From Agathobacter ruminis (GTDB taxonomy: Bacteria > Bacillota > Clostridia > Lachnospirales > Lachnospiraceae): DNA of 64,000 bases. The notes beneath the pieces are model-generated. The model saw nothing but the letters and a program-made list of their open reading frames with translations, had not been told where the DNA came from and did not search any database. The position numbers and the translations under genes were made by a program. The stretch covers positions 1 through 64,000 of the forward strand of contig NZ_PDYG01000003.1 of the NCBI RefSeq assembly GCF_002735305.1. The letters run 5' to 3'. Of the stretch, positions 50,737 through 60,200 are shown piece after piece (the stretch's first letter is position 1; each line of letters starts with the position of its first letter).

Positions 50737-50764
50737 ATAATAGCATAGTTCGCAATTTTTTCAA
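50737..50764 (-). promoter_or_regulatory. ppdK promoter
   Basis: TTGAAA (50759-50764), 16 bp, TATTAT (50737-50742) on the minus strand, wedged between the end of the pilus operon and ppdK. No convincing terminator separates them. Confidence 0.5.
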
Positions 50765-50770
50765 CTAAAA

Positions 50771-52489
50771 TCACTCTTGTTTTTCTTGATTTTCAATCTT
50801 TTGCTGCTTTTTTTGATTTCTGACTACCACGATGGTCACCGTAATCAATGCTACCAGCACTACCAAACCAAACATAAACGGAAAAAGCAGGCCCCTTTCG
50901 CTCAAATATGTAACCACATTATCATTGGCGGATTTCGGAGCATCTTCATCTTCAATATTTGTTTTTTCATTCGGTCCCGGATCTTCCGGTCCGTCATCTC
51001 TCGGTACATCATCATTAGGGATGACCACAACATCATCTCCGTTATCCGGATTTTCCGGATTCTGTGGGTTCTCCGGATTGTTTGGGTTCTCCGGATTGTT
51101 TGGATTCTCCGGATTGTTTGGATTCTCCGGATTTTCCGGATTCTCTGGATTCTCCCCTGTAACGGCACGGTATACAAAATCAAAATGATTCTCTGCCGGA
51201 TCAGCGGAAAGAACAAATGAGAGATTGTAATCGCGAGGAACATATCCTTCAATATAACGATATGCGATTACAGGCTCATCTCCGATGTTACCGTAAAATG
51301 TCTGGCTTTCTGCAATTTCGACATTATTTTCATCTACATATCGAACCGTATATTCTGTCAAATCCGCCGGGATTCCATATGCAACAACATAATCCTGATC
51401 CTCTTCCACGGTAAAAGATGATTTGGATACGGTATTGTTGTCTCTTCCCGCCAGACGGATTCCGCGCACATAATATTTCTTGGTATCAACGGTCACCACA
51501 GTCTGCGCGGTACAGCTTAACACATCGCCATACTCCAGTCCCGTGATGACAAGTCTGTTACCGGCTTTCACGCGTTTGGAATGAACCGAAGCATGATTGC
51601 CGGCTGCTTTGTTGACATATACGCAGGTTCCATCTGCAAAAGTTCCATGATTACCTGCCGAAATAGAAACGGTATAGGTATAATTGGAATTCTTTGCAAA
51701 TAATATCATCGGACGAAGCAGACCGGAAATGCCAATCATTGCAATCAACAGAATGGCCGTCACTGCAGTCTGATTTTTCTTTTGTTTACGTTGCTTGATA
51801 AAACCAAGCAAAATCAGAATCATACCGGCTGCCATCAATGCAATCGCACCAAGGAAGAAAATATCTCCTGTCTTCACCGGATGCGGATGCTTTGGCAAAA
51901 CCGTCTTGGTCGGTGTCTCAACAGCAAAATTCATCATCAATTTTGCGAGGGTATCCTGATAGATATTGCCCTGGCTCTCTCCGTCGAGACCAACCTGAAG
52001 CTTTACAACTCCGCTCTCGTTTTCTTTTAATGATGTAATGAAAAAGAAATGGTCCAATGAGTTTGTCGCTTCGTACAGGCCACCGTTTGTCTTTGAGAAC
52101 CATGAGTTGGAATCTCCGCCAACAGTATCACTACTGTACAAGGTTTCAACTTTTCCGTTTTTCGGCTCGAAAGTAAGGATGTAAGTATATCCACCATTTT
52201 CAGCCACTGCCTGTGCATCTTCGAGTGACTGAAGTACGGAATTGGACATGTACCAGTCTGTTGCAACATCACTGTTATTATGAATATTGATTGCAAATGC
52301 CACCGTATCACCCGGCTCCATCTCAGCCACTGATGCAGCTACGGTAGTCGAGTCAAACGTACTTTTCATTTCTTTGCCTGTGAACTCACAATCACCGGCC
52401 TCTGTGGTCGTATCATTTGCATATATTGCCACGCTTCCCATATGAAGCAGGAGCAACATCGTCAAAAAATAGTATTTGATTTTTTTCAT
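50771..52489 (-). CDS. Surface protein with two membrane anchors and an NPEN repeat stalk
   Basis: A 572-residue protein. A signal peptide (residues 1-25) is followed by an extracellular domain to about 205, a hydrophobic pair near 212-275 (IFFLGAIALMAAGMILILLG; VTAILLIAMIGISGLL), a second extracellular domain with a MucBP-like fold (YTVRYVDENNVEIAESQTFY), a Pro-Asn-Glu repeat stalk (NPEN units), an acidic stretch and a C-terminal membrane helix with a basic tail. No LPXTG is present. As the last gene of the pilus/TasA-like operon it may anchor or cap the fibres (inference). Confidence 0.7.
   Translation of the reverse strand: MKKIKYYFLTMLLLLHMGSVAIYANDTTTEAGDCEFTGKEMKSTFDSTTVAASVAEMEPGDTVAFAINIHNNSDVATDWYMSNSVLQSLEDAQAVAENGGYTYILTFEPKNGKVETLYSSDTVGGDSNSWFSKTNGGLYEATNSLDHFFFITSLKENESGVVKLQVGLDGESQGNIYQDTLAKLMMNFAVETPTKTVLPKHPHPVKTGDIFFLGAIALMAAGMILILLGFIKQRKQKKNQTAVTAILLIAMIGISGLLRPMILFAKNSNYTYTVSISAGNHGTFADGTCVYVNKAAGNHASVHSKRVKAGNRLVITGLEYGDVLSCTAQTVVTVDTKKYYVRGIRLAGRDNNTVSKSSFTVEEDQDYVVAYGIPADLTEYTVRYVDENNVEIAESQTFYGNIGDEPVIAYRYIEGYVPRDYNLSFVLSADPAENHFDFVYRAVTGENPENPENPENPNNPENPNNPENPNNPENPQNPENPDNGDDVVVIPNDDVPRDDGPEDPGPNEKTNIEDEDAPKSANDNVVTYLSERGLLFPFMFGLVVLVALITVTIVVVRNQKKQQKIENQEKQE
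51048..51156 (-). repeat. 18-bp tandem repeats encoding NPENPN units
   Basis: About six near-identical 18-bp units (TTCTCCGGATTGTTTGGA on the plus strand) encode the Pro-Asn-Glu stalk. Copy number is likely to vary by slippage without breaking the frame. Confidence 0.75.
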
Positions 52490-52503
52490 CACTTCACTGC
52501 TCC

Positions 52504-53298
52504 TTACTTATTCAACAGATAAAGAGTGCCATCTGCTTTGACATCCATATTCACACCCCATGCAGAAAGAATCGCATCTTTCGCATTATGAGTCTGCACT
52601 GCATCGACATCCGCTCTGAGAACAAAAGATGTTCCATCATAATCATAGGTGGAAATGATATTGGTATATTTATGTGTCACACCGTTTTCATCTGTCGACT
52701 CTTCCGTTGTCGAGGTTTCATGTACTTTATATGCAATCTTACCGTTGATTGCAATATAGTCACACAATAATGAGGTTGTCTTCCCCGGTGTGAGTATCTT
52801 TGTATAATACCAATCGCTCTTTTCCGAAGTACGGGAATCGGTATCCTCAACCCACTCTTCGTTGCCGGTATAGCCAATCAGAATATCCTGCGGATCCAGG
52901 TCTGTGCGCTTTTGCAGCTCCCCGTCTTCGGTCGGGGTAACCCAGTAATGATACAGCTGAACTCGAACATATTCATCGATTGTGCCGCTGTTTGTCACGG
53001 ACAATTCTTCTTTGTAATGCTTGTTCAAAATCAATTGATCATCGCCCGCATCGGAAAGCATACTGGTCAAAAGATCTCCGTTATGCTCTTTCCATGTATC
53101 ATTGCTGTGTGTATAATCACGCCAGCTGATTGCTTTATCATTTTCATTTAATGTCACACCAATCGATTTGACATCCATCTGGGCGATATAATTCTGGCTG
53201 TAATAATTCAATGCTGCGGCTGCTGTACCGGACAATGAAGCGCCCAGCATAATCATACCGCTGATTACTAGCCATTTTGGAAGCTTCTTCTTATTCAT
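52504..53298 (-). CDS. TasA/camelysin-like fibre protein 2 (SipW-type signal)
   Basis: A 264-residue secreted protein. The N-terminal signal MNKKKLPKWLVISGMIMLGA is followed by AAALNYYSQNYIAQMDV, the pattern of SipW-dependent signals of TasA/CalY proteins, and a beta-rich domain with SVTNSGTIDEYVRVQLYHYW, which is the characteristic TasA strand. TasA forms biofilm fibres in Bacillus. GAGGAGG precedes the ATG at 53298, which overlaps the previous gene by 8 bp. Confidence 0.75.
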   Translation of the reverse strand: MNKKKLPKWLVISGMIMLGASLSGTAAAALNYYSQNYIAQMDVKSIGVTLNENDKAISWRDYTHSNDTWKEHNGDLLTSMLSDAGDDQLILNKHYKEELSVTNSGTIDEYVRVQLYHYWVTPTEDGELQKRTDLDPQDILIGYTGNEEWVEDTDSRTSEKSDWYYTKILTPGKTTSLLCDYIAINGKIAYKVHETSTTEESTDENGVTHKYTNIISTYDYDGTSFVLRADVDAVQTHNAKDAILSAWGVNMDVKADGTLYLLNK

Positions 53299-53803
53299 GG
53301 TCTGCCTCCTCATCTACTGTATATTCGGCCTGCATCGACCAGTCAGCATATTCCGGCACATACATATTGCCGTCTTCATCGCACATCGCAGGAACACATT
53401 CCTGGATGACGATAATATTAAAATCGCTGATTACATCCTTGGATTTTTCGATTGCAGCGACAATGGAATCCGTTGTCTCGCCAACCGCAACGACATCCTT
53501 GTAGTAATAATAGCCGTCTTTTTCCGTCCACTTATCACCTGTGACTTTTACTTGGAACTGGCTGCCGCAGATCACCTTGACACGCACAAATACCGGAACT
53601 TCTCCCACGTTTTCAACAGAGATGGTCTTTTTCCAGTCACGATATTCCTCATGCAATTCAGTCTCATGACCCAATCGAATCGGAACGGTACCTTTTGCTG
53701 TGACATAAGTTGTAAAATATGCATATATCCTTTCTGCAGCAAATCCTGTCGCCAATAATAAAAGCAGACAAGGCAGAATCATTTTTGCTCTAAATTTTCT
53801 CAT
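53291..53803 (-). CDS. TasA/camelysin-like fibre protein 1 (SipW-type signal)
   Basis: A 170-residue secreted protein: MRKFRAKMILPCLLLLLATG, then AERIYAYFTTYVTAKGTVPI, a SipW-type signal with AYFT, followed by TISVENVGEVPVFVRVKVIC, the strand pair seen in TasA/CalY. It ends acidic. It is smaller than Bacillus TasA and may be a minor or accessory fibre subunit like TapA. The ATG at 53803 overlaps the preceding stop (ATGA). Confidence 0.72.
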   Translation of the reverse strand: MRKFRAKMILPCLLLLLATGFAAERIYAYFTTYVTAKGTVPIRLGHETELHEEYRDWKKTISVENVGEVPVFVRVKVICGSQFQVKVTGDKWTEKDGYYYYKDVVAVGETTDSIVAAIEKSKDVISDFNIIVIQECVPAMCDEDGNMYVPEYADWSMQAEYTVDEEADHE

Positions 53804-54744
53804 TCTTGCGTCCACTCCCAACTGTAAATTGTATCACCGTTTGCCTGTTGATCTTCATGTATCGTATAATGATTTACCACTCCGGTACCATATACCAGTC
53901 TGTGGTTGTAATCATTTACAAACTCTGCAATATTACTCTCTTTTTCCGTAATCTTGTTTAATACAATTTCAGCCGATGACGAAATACTGTAGGAAGCGGC
54001 TGCATCCAGTTCTTTGACGGTCACTGTACTTCCTGCAGGAATATCTTTGATGGTAATGCTCTGTGTGCCGGCTTTTTCGAAGCGCATGCCTACCACATCC
54101 GAATAAACCACCTTGTTTTGGTCATCCACCGCTGTGATATCAAATACAAACATCGGGGCACCCGTCAGATTGTCATAAGCACTCAAAGTCTTTGTAATTG
54201 TAAGTTCAGCCGTCAAAGGCTTTTGTTCCACTTTGACGCTTACCGAATCCTGGTTCGGGACAAATGCCATAGAAGGAAGGAATTGATAGGTATGATATCC
54301 CGTCCTGACTTCATCAAGATGGATGAAATACAGTCCCGGAACGATGTAGACACTTTCACCGACCGTTCCGGTTTCATCCGGTTGTTCATCGGCAATCAAA
54401 GCCTCTATCTCGTCCGATACCGCAAGTAGTTCATCGGCTGTCACATCAGCAGACTGATTGGCTTTGTCGACAATGTCCTGTACGCCGGTGTCTTTGTAGG
54501 CATCCTTTACCTGATAGTCCCCCTCTTCATCCATCTGCGCAATCAGATAAACTTCGTAATCGGCACCGGCCATATACAAATCTGTATAATTACTCTCCTC
54601 CGACTCCGCAAATTTTACAGTAAATTTCTTTGGCGACAAATCATATGTTGCCAGGGCAGATGATGAGCCAAACAACATGATAAGCATTGTCACCAGGCAG
54701 ATAGATGCTATTTTCCCCTTTCGGCAATTCCATGAGTGTTTCAT
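53800..54744 (-). CDS. Pilin-like secreted protein without sorting signal
   Basis: A 314-residue protein with a signal peptide (CLVTMLIMLFGSSSALA) and two domains: residues 35-165 with YMAGADYEVYLIAQ like pilin N-domains, and residues about 180-290 with LTITKTLSAYDNLTGAPMFV and TVKELDAAASYSISS, the DUF5979/DUF7601-like collagen-binding B-type fold. There is no LPXTG or C-terminal helix, so it cannot be attached by sortase as such; it may be a secreted partner of the fibre proteins. Confidence 0.7.
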   Translation of the reverse strand: MKHSWNCRKGKIASICLVTMLIMLFGSSSALATYDLSPKKFTVKFAESEESNYTDLYMAGADYEVYLIAQMDEEGDYQVKDAYKDTGVQDIVDKANQSADVTADELLAVSDEIEALIADEQPDETGTVGESVYIVPGLYFIHLDEVRTGYHTYQFLPSMAFVPNQDSVSVKVEQKPLTAELTITKTLSAYDNLTGAPMFVFDITAVDDQNKVVYSDVVGMRFEKAGTQSITIKDIPAGSTVTVKELDAAASYSISSSAEIVLNKITEKESNIAEFVNDYNHRLVYGTGVVNHYTIHEDQQANGDTIYSWEWTQE

Positions 54745-54770
54745 GTAAACGCTCCCTTCTCACTAAACAT

Positions 54771-55595
54771 TCATCGAAAACGATTTATAATCTTGCGCTT
54801 TACAATGACTGCAATCACGCTATAAATAATCAATAATATGACTCCTACAAAAACCGATACAAGAAGCGGATTGATTTGATTTGCTTCCGAAACGATTACG
54901 GCATTTGCCTTCGAAGTCGGGATTCTGTGTCCCCGTACAAGCAAACGATGCGAGTTGATTCCATATGGTGTACAGGTAACCAATGTACAGTAGTCTTTAT
55001 CCGATTCGATTTTTAATTCATTCAATTCTTCCGGAAGCACAATTCTGATCTGATCCACCTGATAGGTCAGTGTGTTCCCGAGTGTATGGAGGAAAAAGAT
55101 ATCTCCTTCCACCATCTGATCAATATCGGTAAACAATTTTGCGGATGGCAATCCTCTATGGCTCGAAAGCACACAATGTGTGCTGCGACCGCCAATCGGA
55201 AAGGAGGAGCCTTCGATATGACCGACTCCAATCTGCAAGACCTCTTCCGACAGTCCATGATAAATCGGCAATGAGATGTCGACACTTGGTATTTCAACAT
55301 ATCCCATGATTCCGGTTCCGGTCACATCCAGAATGGATTCATATTTTTGATATTCTTCGTCTGTCATTTCCCAACGGTCTGTCTTGGAAAGCAAAGCTTC
55401 ATTATATGCTTTTGCCTCTTCATACATCCGGGTGGCTTCTTCATTTGACAATTCGTCGACCGCATCCGTATATGCTGCAATTGCTTTGGATTGATGAAAG
55501 GAATTCCACCAATCAGAGAAAGTCGGATACAGCAATAAGGACAATCCTAGAACGCCCAATACAATTAATACTATTATGGACCAGTTTTTTTTCAT
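54771..55595 (-). CDS. Class C (pilus-type) sortase
   Basis: A 274-residue membrane enzyme. An N-terminal signal anchor (WSIIVLIVLGVLGLSLLLYP) and a C-terminal membrane helix (LLVSVFVGVILLIIYSVIAV) flank a sortase core with catalytic H146 (LSSHRG), C208 (TLVTCTPYGINSHRLLVRGH) and R217. A lid segment with Asp-x-Trp (TDRWEM) is present before the core. It polymerises the LPSTG pilin of this operon. The ATG at 55595 has AAGGAG. A long hairpin separates it from the pilin gene. Confidence 0.92.
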   Translation of the reverse strand: MKKNWSIIVLIVLGVLGLSLLLYPTFSDWWNSFHQSKAIAAYTDAVDELSNEEATRMYEEAKAYNEALLSKTDRWEMTDEEYQKYESILDVTGTGIMGYVEIPSVDISLPIYHGLSEEVLQIGVGHIEGSSFPIGGRSTHCVLSSHRGLPSAKLFTDIDQMVEGDIFFLHTLGNTLTYQVDQIRIVLPEELNELKIESDKDYCTLVTCTPYGINSHRLLVRGHRIPTSKANAVIVSEANQINPLLVSVFVGVILLIIYSVIAVIVKRKIINRFR

Positions 55596-55619
55596 AGAAT
55601 TCTCCTTACGGCTGTATTT

Positions 55620-55659
55620 ATTATTGTGTTCTGCGGAATGAACCGCAGAACACAATAAT
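55620..55659 (-). other. Perfect 17-bp hairpin between pilin and sortase genes
   Basis: ATTATTGTGTTCTGCGG pairs perfectly with its complement around a 6-nt loop. No T-run follows, so it is more likely a messenger-stabilising or processing structure than a terminator. It would favour pilin over sortase production. Confidence 0.7.
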
Positions 55660-55679
55660 CATTTTAAAACTTTTAAAAA

Positions 55680-57185
55680 TTACTGTCTAGCACGAAGCTT
55701 TGATACAGCAACTACTCCAACACCCAGTACAAGGATTGCACCAATCAGATAGATTGCAACGCGTCCTGCACCACCGGTTGAAGGAAGGATAGAACCCTTC
55801 TGGTTTACGATATCTGTTACAAGACCACCGTCGATCATACCGTCAGTCTTGGTAACGGTGAATTCTACAACTCCACCGTCTGCAACTGCAGCAAGATCTG
55901 TGAGCTGTGGATCATCTGATAAAATTTCATGATCTGCGGTAACGGTAAATGTAATATCATCGATGGTATTGAATCCGTCCGGAGTCACGGTCTCGCTCAA
56001 TACATACTGACCATCATCAAGGCCGTTAAATGTAAATACGGTACCTTCTTCTGTTGTGATTACATCAATCACTTTTTCAGTGCCGTCTGCAAGAATTTTC
56101 TTTAATGTGAATTCTGCACCTGCAAGTGGCTCATTGTCCTGGTCAACCTTGTTTACAACTACCTTGTAGGTAAATGCGATAACTACATCTTTGTTGGTCT
56201 TTCCATGTCCATCGTTATTTGGATTGTTTGAGTACTCAAGATATACTTCGTTTGGATTTCCAAGTGCGCCGATTACAGCATTTTCATTCAGTGTAGAAGT
56301 GTAACGAACAACAATCTTGGTATTCTTGTTAACTGAAGTAATCTTCTTTAAATCTGCAAATACAATATCAAATCCGTCATTTCTGGTTGTTACTGTATAA
56401 GAGCTTGCATCAATTACGGTTTCGGTTTTGCCTTCTACTGCATATACCACTGCATCATTGTTGAAGGTAAGTCCGTTTGATTCGGTATCGTGGAATGCAT
56501 AGTAGTAAGTATCAAAGTTGGCATAATTTGATGGCAAGGTTCCTGTTAACTGGAATGGGATACTGTCGCCGATGTCATAGTCAGCGGAATCCTGCCAGTC
56601 AGAGGTTTCTCCGGTAGTATCATTGACATCTTTAATCTTCTTTTCAACGGTAACAGTGTCAGACTTTGCATTCACAGTTACATTTCCGACAACTTCCATG
56701 ATGTATAAAGTATATGCATCACCATCTTTCTGATCGAGACTTCCGTCCATATCTTTTACAAGATAGTATCCTGATGGAAGACCTGAAATGGTATAAGTGC
56801 CTTTGTTGTAATCTCCTGACTTATATGCATTGGATGCATTGAGAATCTTTCCGATTTTAGCTGCAGCTGCATCAGCTTCTGCTGACTTTGATGTAATTTC
56901 GCCAAGTGCTTTTGCAAAATCATCTGCTGATCCGGAATTGATTAATGTTTTTACTTTTGTCTGGTCTACGCCATTTCCCCATTTTACATTTGAAAGTGTG
57001 GTTCCGTCCTGCGAAAGATCACCGGCAAGGATTTGATATGCCTCATAGGTGTGTCCTTCTGCATCATTCTTGATGGTAATTGAATAATTACCGTTTGTTG
57101 TGGTGTCAGCAAAGACCATAGATGTCATTGCCAACGTAAGTACCATTGCAAGTGCAAAGGCAAGAACTTTGGTAAACTTTTTCAT
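55680..57185 (-). CDS. Major pilin with LPSTG sorting signal
   Basis: A 501-residue backbone pilin. The signal peptide ends near MVFADTTTN. An N-terminal domain (YEAYQILAGDLSQDG) is followed by the D2/isopeptide domain (TVTVEKKIKDVND with the candidate polymerising Lys), then a CnaB domain with an E-box (GQYVLSETVTPDGF). The sorting signal LPSTG starts at residue 467, followed by a hydrophobic helix and KLRARQ. It is assembled by the class C sortase encoded next. Its cytosolic expression is likely the highest of the operon, given the hairpin behind it. Confidence 0.92.
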   Translation of the reverse strand: MKKFTKVLAFALAMVLTLAMTSMVFADTTTNGNYSITIKNDAEGHTYEAYQILAGDLSQDGTTLSNVKWGNGVDQTKVKTLINSGSADDFAKALGEITSKSAEADAAAAKIGKILNASNAYKSGDYNKGTYTISGLPSGYYLVKDMDGSLDQKDGDAYTLYIMEVVGNVTVNAKSDTVTVEKKIKDVNDTTGETSDWQDSADYDIGDSIPFQLTGTLPSNYANFDTYYYAFHDTESNGLTFNNDAVVYAVEGKTETVIDASSYTVTTRNDGFDIVFADLKKITSVNKNTKIVVRYTSTLNENAVIGALGNPNEVYLEYSNNPNNDGHGKTNKDVVIAFTYKVVVNKVDQDNEPLAGAEFTLKKILADGTEKVIDVITTEEGTVFTFNGLDDGQYVLSETVTPDGFNTIDDITFTVTADHEILSDDPQLTDLAAVADGGVVEFTVTKTDGMIDGGLVTDIVNQKGSILPSTGGAGRVAIYLIGAILVLGVGVVAVSKLRARQ

Positions 57186-57203
57186 GTCTGATTCTCCTTT
57201 TCT

Positions 57204-60200
57204 TTATCCTTTTTTGTTACCAACTTTGTACCCAATTCCGATCGATGCGATCAGAACAAAAACAATACCAAGCGGGATTGGCCATTTTGCCGCTCCCATT
57301 CCTCCGGTCTCCGGAAGTTCGTACTGGATTGCTTTGTTGACCAGCGTAATCTTACCGGTCACAATCGCAGTCTCAGGACTGATTCCGTCGAATCCGTAGG
57401 TTACCCATTCATACCCCTGTACCGATCGCTCTTCCACATAATACTTGCACGGGAATGCTTTCTGCACCCCATCCACTTCGTGGTAACAGTAACGATTCAG
57501 GTTGTCGAATACATAATGCCAATAGCCATTTGCATCCGGCTGTATTTTGATATTCTGAGCAATGATCAGATCGCGATTTGCATTTGGATCATTGTCGGAA
57601 TAATAGGTATCAATGCGATGCAGGTCCAAAACAATTTCGGACACATCCGTTTTTTGGGTTGCTTTACCGTCTCCATCTCTCCAGATTTTTTCCACTTCGA
57701 TAGAAATCGGTTTGATATCATTGACTACATACTCACTTCCGCCATGTTTCAGGAGATTAATTGCGCGAATACCGCTCGGCAAATCAATCTTATCTCTGTC
57801 ACTGAAGAAGAAATAATAGCGGGCCGGTTCTGCCGGCAGTTCATATCCGTCCGGAGCCTTTGTTTCCATCACATAATACAAAGTGTCCTTCTTGAATGCA
57901 TATTGCTGTTCATCCTCTGTCTGGTAATGAATGCTGAATGTTCCGAATTCATTTGTCTTGTATACTTTGCGCGTATCGATATCATTCGATCCGTCAGTGT
58001 ATTCAAACAATGTGAATCTCGCATTCTTCAAAGCATTTCCGAAGTTTGCTTTCTCAACCTTGTAGAAGGTATATTGGAAGTTTCCGGATACAACCGCATT
58101 ATGTGTTGACTTGGACCATTCATATTCTTCCTTGTCATCAATCGAGATATATGATGTTCCGGAAATGGTTGCCGTATTCTTCACACCCAGTGTCGGATGT
58201 TCTACACTCTCAAAGTTTCCTGCCAGAATATAATCATATTCCAGAATCAGGAAGGTGCTGTCAGGAATCGTCGCTGTAATCTTGTTGACATGGCGATCGA
58301 CATCACCGGTCACATCAGCGGAATACTCAGTGGACTCATATTCCCAGTTCCAATTCGTCATCTCATTCTTTGTAATCGTGCCGTCGGAACCGATCTTGCA
58401 GACATAGAGCCTAACCGTATCCTGTACCAGTGAGACCGTACGGTCTTCATCATCTTTGTCAATCGCATAAGACAAAATGTCTTCCAGCTGCAATGTGTCG
58501 CTTCCCGCAACCAGATCATCTGCATATTCATTGATCTTGATGGAATAATGAATTCGCTGTGCCGATGAATCCCATGTTCCGGTCTTTTTCACGACTTCAT
58601 ATTCTTCTTTCCACCACTGTGTCTGTGATCCTTCCAAAACCAGATCGCCCATTTGAATGGTTGCATAGTTAGTGAATGAATATTTATTTCCCTTTTTGTA
58701 ATTCTCAATGCGATCCGTTTTTACCTTGCAATGATATGTGATGCGAATCTTGGAATTAAAATCCATCGGTTGATCATTGGTGCGTGAAAGCTTGATGACC
58801 ACCTGTCCGCTATCTTTGTCAAATCCAAACTGATAATGCACATTCTCATCGCTCGAGTACTTGAATATATTGCCTTCCACGATGTTGCCATCCTGCGGAA
58901 TCGAATCAATCGAACATTTCATCCATCCGACTTCCATGTCCACAGATTCAAGAGAGATTCCCGTCGGCAGATAATCTGTAATCGTTGCGGTGTCATATCC
59001 CTGAAGGGAATCAAGCTTTGCTTCGACAACCCAGGTCAGCTTGCCGCTGTCATCCACCACTTCGCTGTCAGTTTCATTGCCGTCGGCATCCGTCTTTTTG
59101 AATGATGCCTTCTGGTAAGTATAGGTCGCTGATGCAGATGCGCCATCCACATCAAATGTATTATTGAATTCCTGTCTGTTTGCGGCAGTTGACAAATCTA
59201 CGCTTGAGAAATAATGCAGTTCCAATCCACTCGGGGAATATGCAATTGCATCCGTCAACTCAAAGCTGAAACCGTAAACATAATATTCTTCACAGAATTT
59301 CTCGGTCAAATCAGACCAGTTGACCTGTCTACTCCATTCTGAGAAGTCACGCTTGTTTGCATAGACACGGAACCTGTCGGTTTTGCCTGCCCAAGGCGCT
59401 GAATTTTGCAGCATCTGATAAATGTTTAAGAGCTGATCGTAGCTGAAATACTGACGACATTCATTCCAAATGCTCAGATTATCACGAATCAATGCGCCCT
59501 TTGGCAATCCGTTTGACGAAGATGTAATCTTTGTCGACCACTCCAGCGTCAGCGTATTCATATCTGCCGAAATTGAAGCCCCGTCATTTTGCTTTTCGAC
59601 CGTTGTCTTGTCGCCAGGTTCCGGATCATCATGATGTTCTTCTTCATGATACGGATAAACCGTTGCGGTTGCTTCTTTGCCCTCAATCGTTACCTTGTTG
59701 ACAGTCGGTTCTGTGTCGCTTGCCAGCTCAGTGTTGTAATTGATGGTATACGCCTGTGTGTTTTGTCCGTTCTTAACTGCCTTGAATCGAATTCCTGTGA
59801 TATTGCGGCTGCGATCATAAATGTATTCGTATCCATTATTCGGCGAAACCGTAAAATCTTTGATGTCATATCCATGGAACATATCATCTTTTAATTCCAT
59901 GCCGGCGATATTCACGCGATTGGAGTTTACATAAATGCTCCATACGCCTCTGCCGTTTGAATTCCATCCGCTTTTCTTAATATCCAGTCTCTTGTCGATG
60001 CGGAAGGAATAGAAATCGCTATCTTCCACATATTTACCCTTCTTTTTGTCGAAGGAAGAAATCTTAACATCGTTTCGACCGGTCAGTGTGGTATCCGTCG
60101 GTACATTCAACGTATACTTGTATGTAATCTCATATCCGTTGCAGACTAGCGTCTTTCCATCCGATGATTTAGAGGCCGCTTCAAGCTTTGGCAGTGTTAA

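Noticed and set aside
51048-51156. CRISPR-like array
   Set aside because: The repeats are contiguous, lie in a coding frame and have no spacers; they encode the NPEN stalk.
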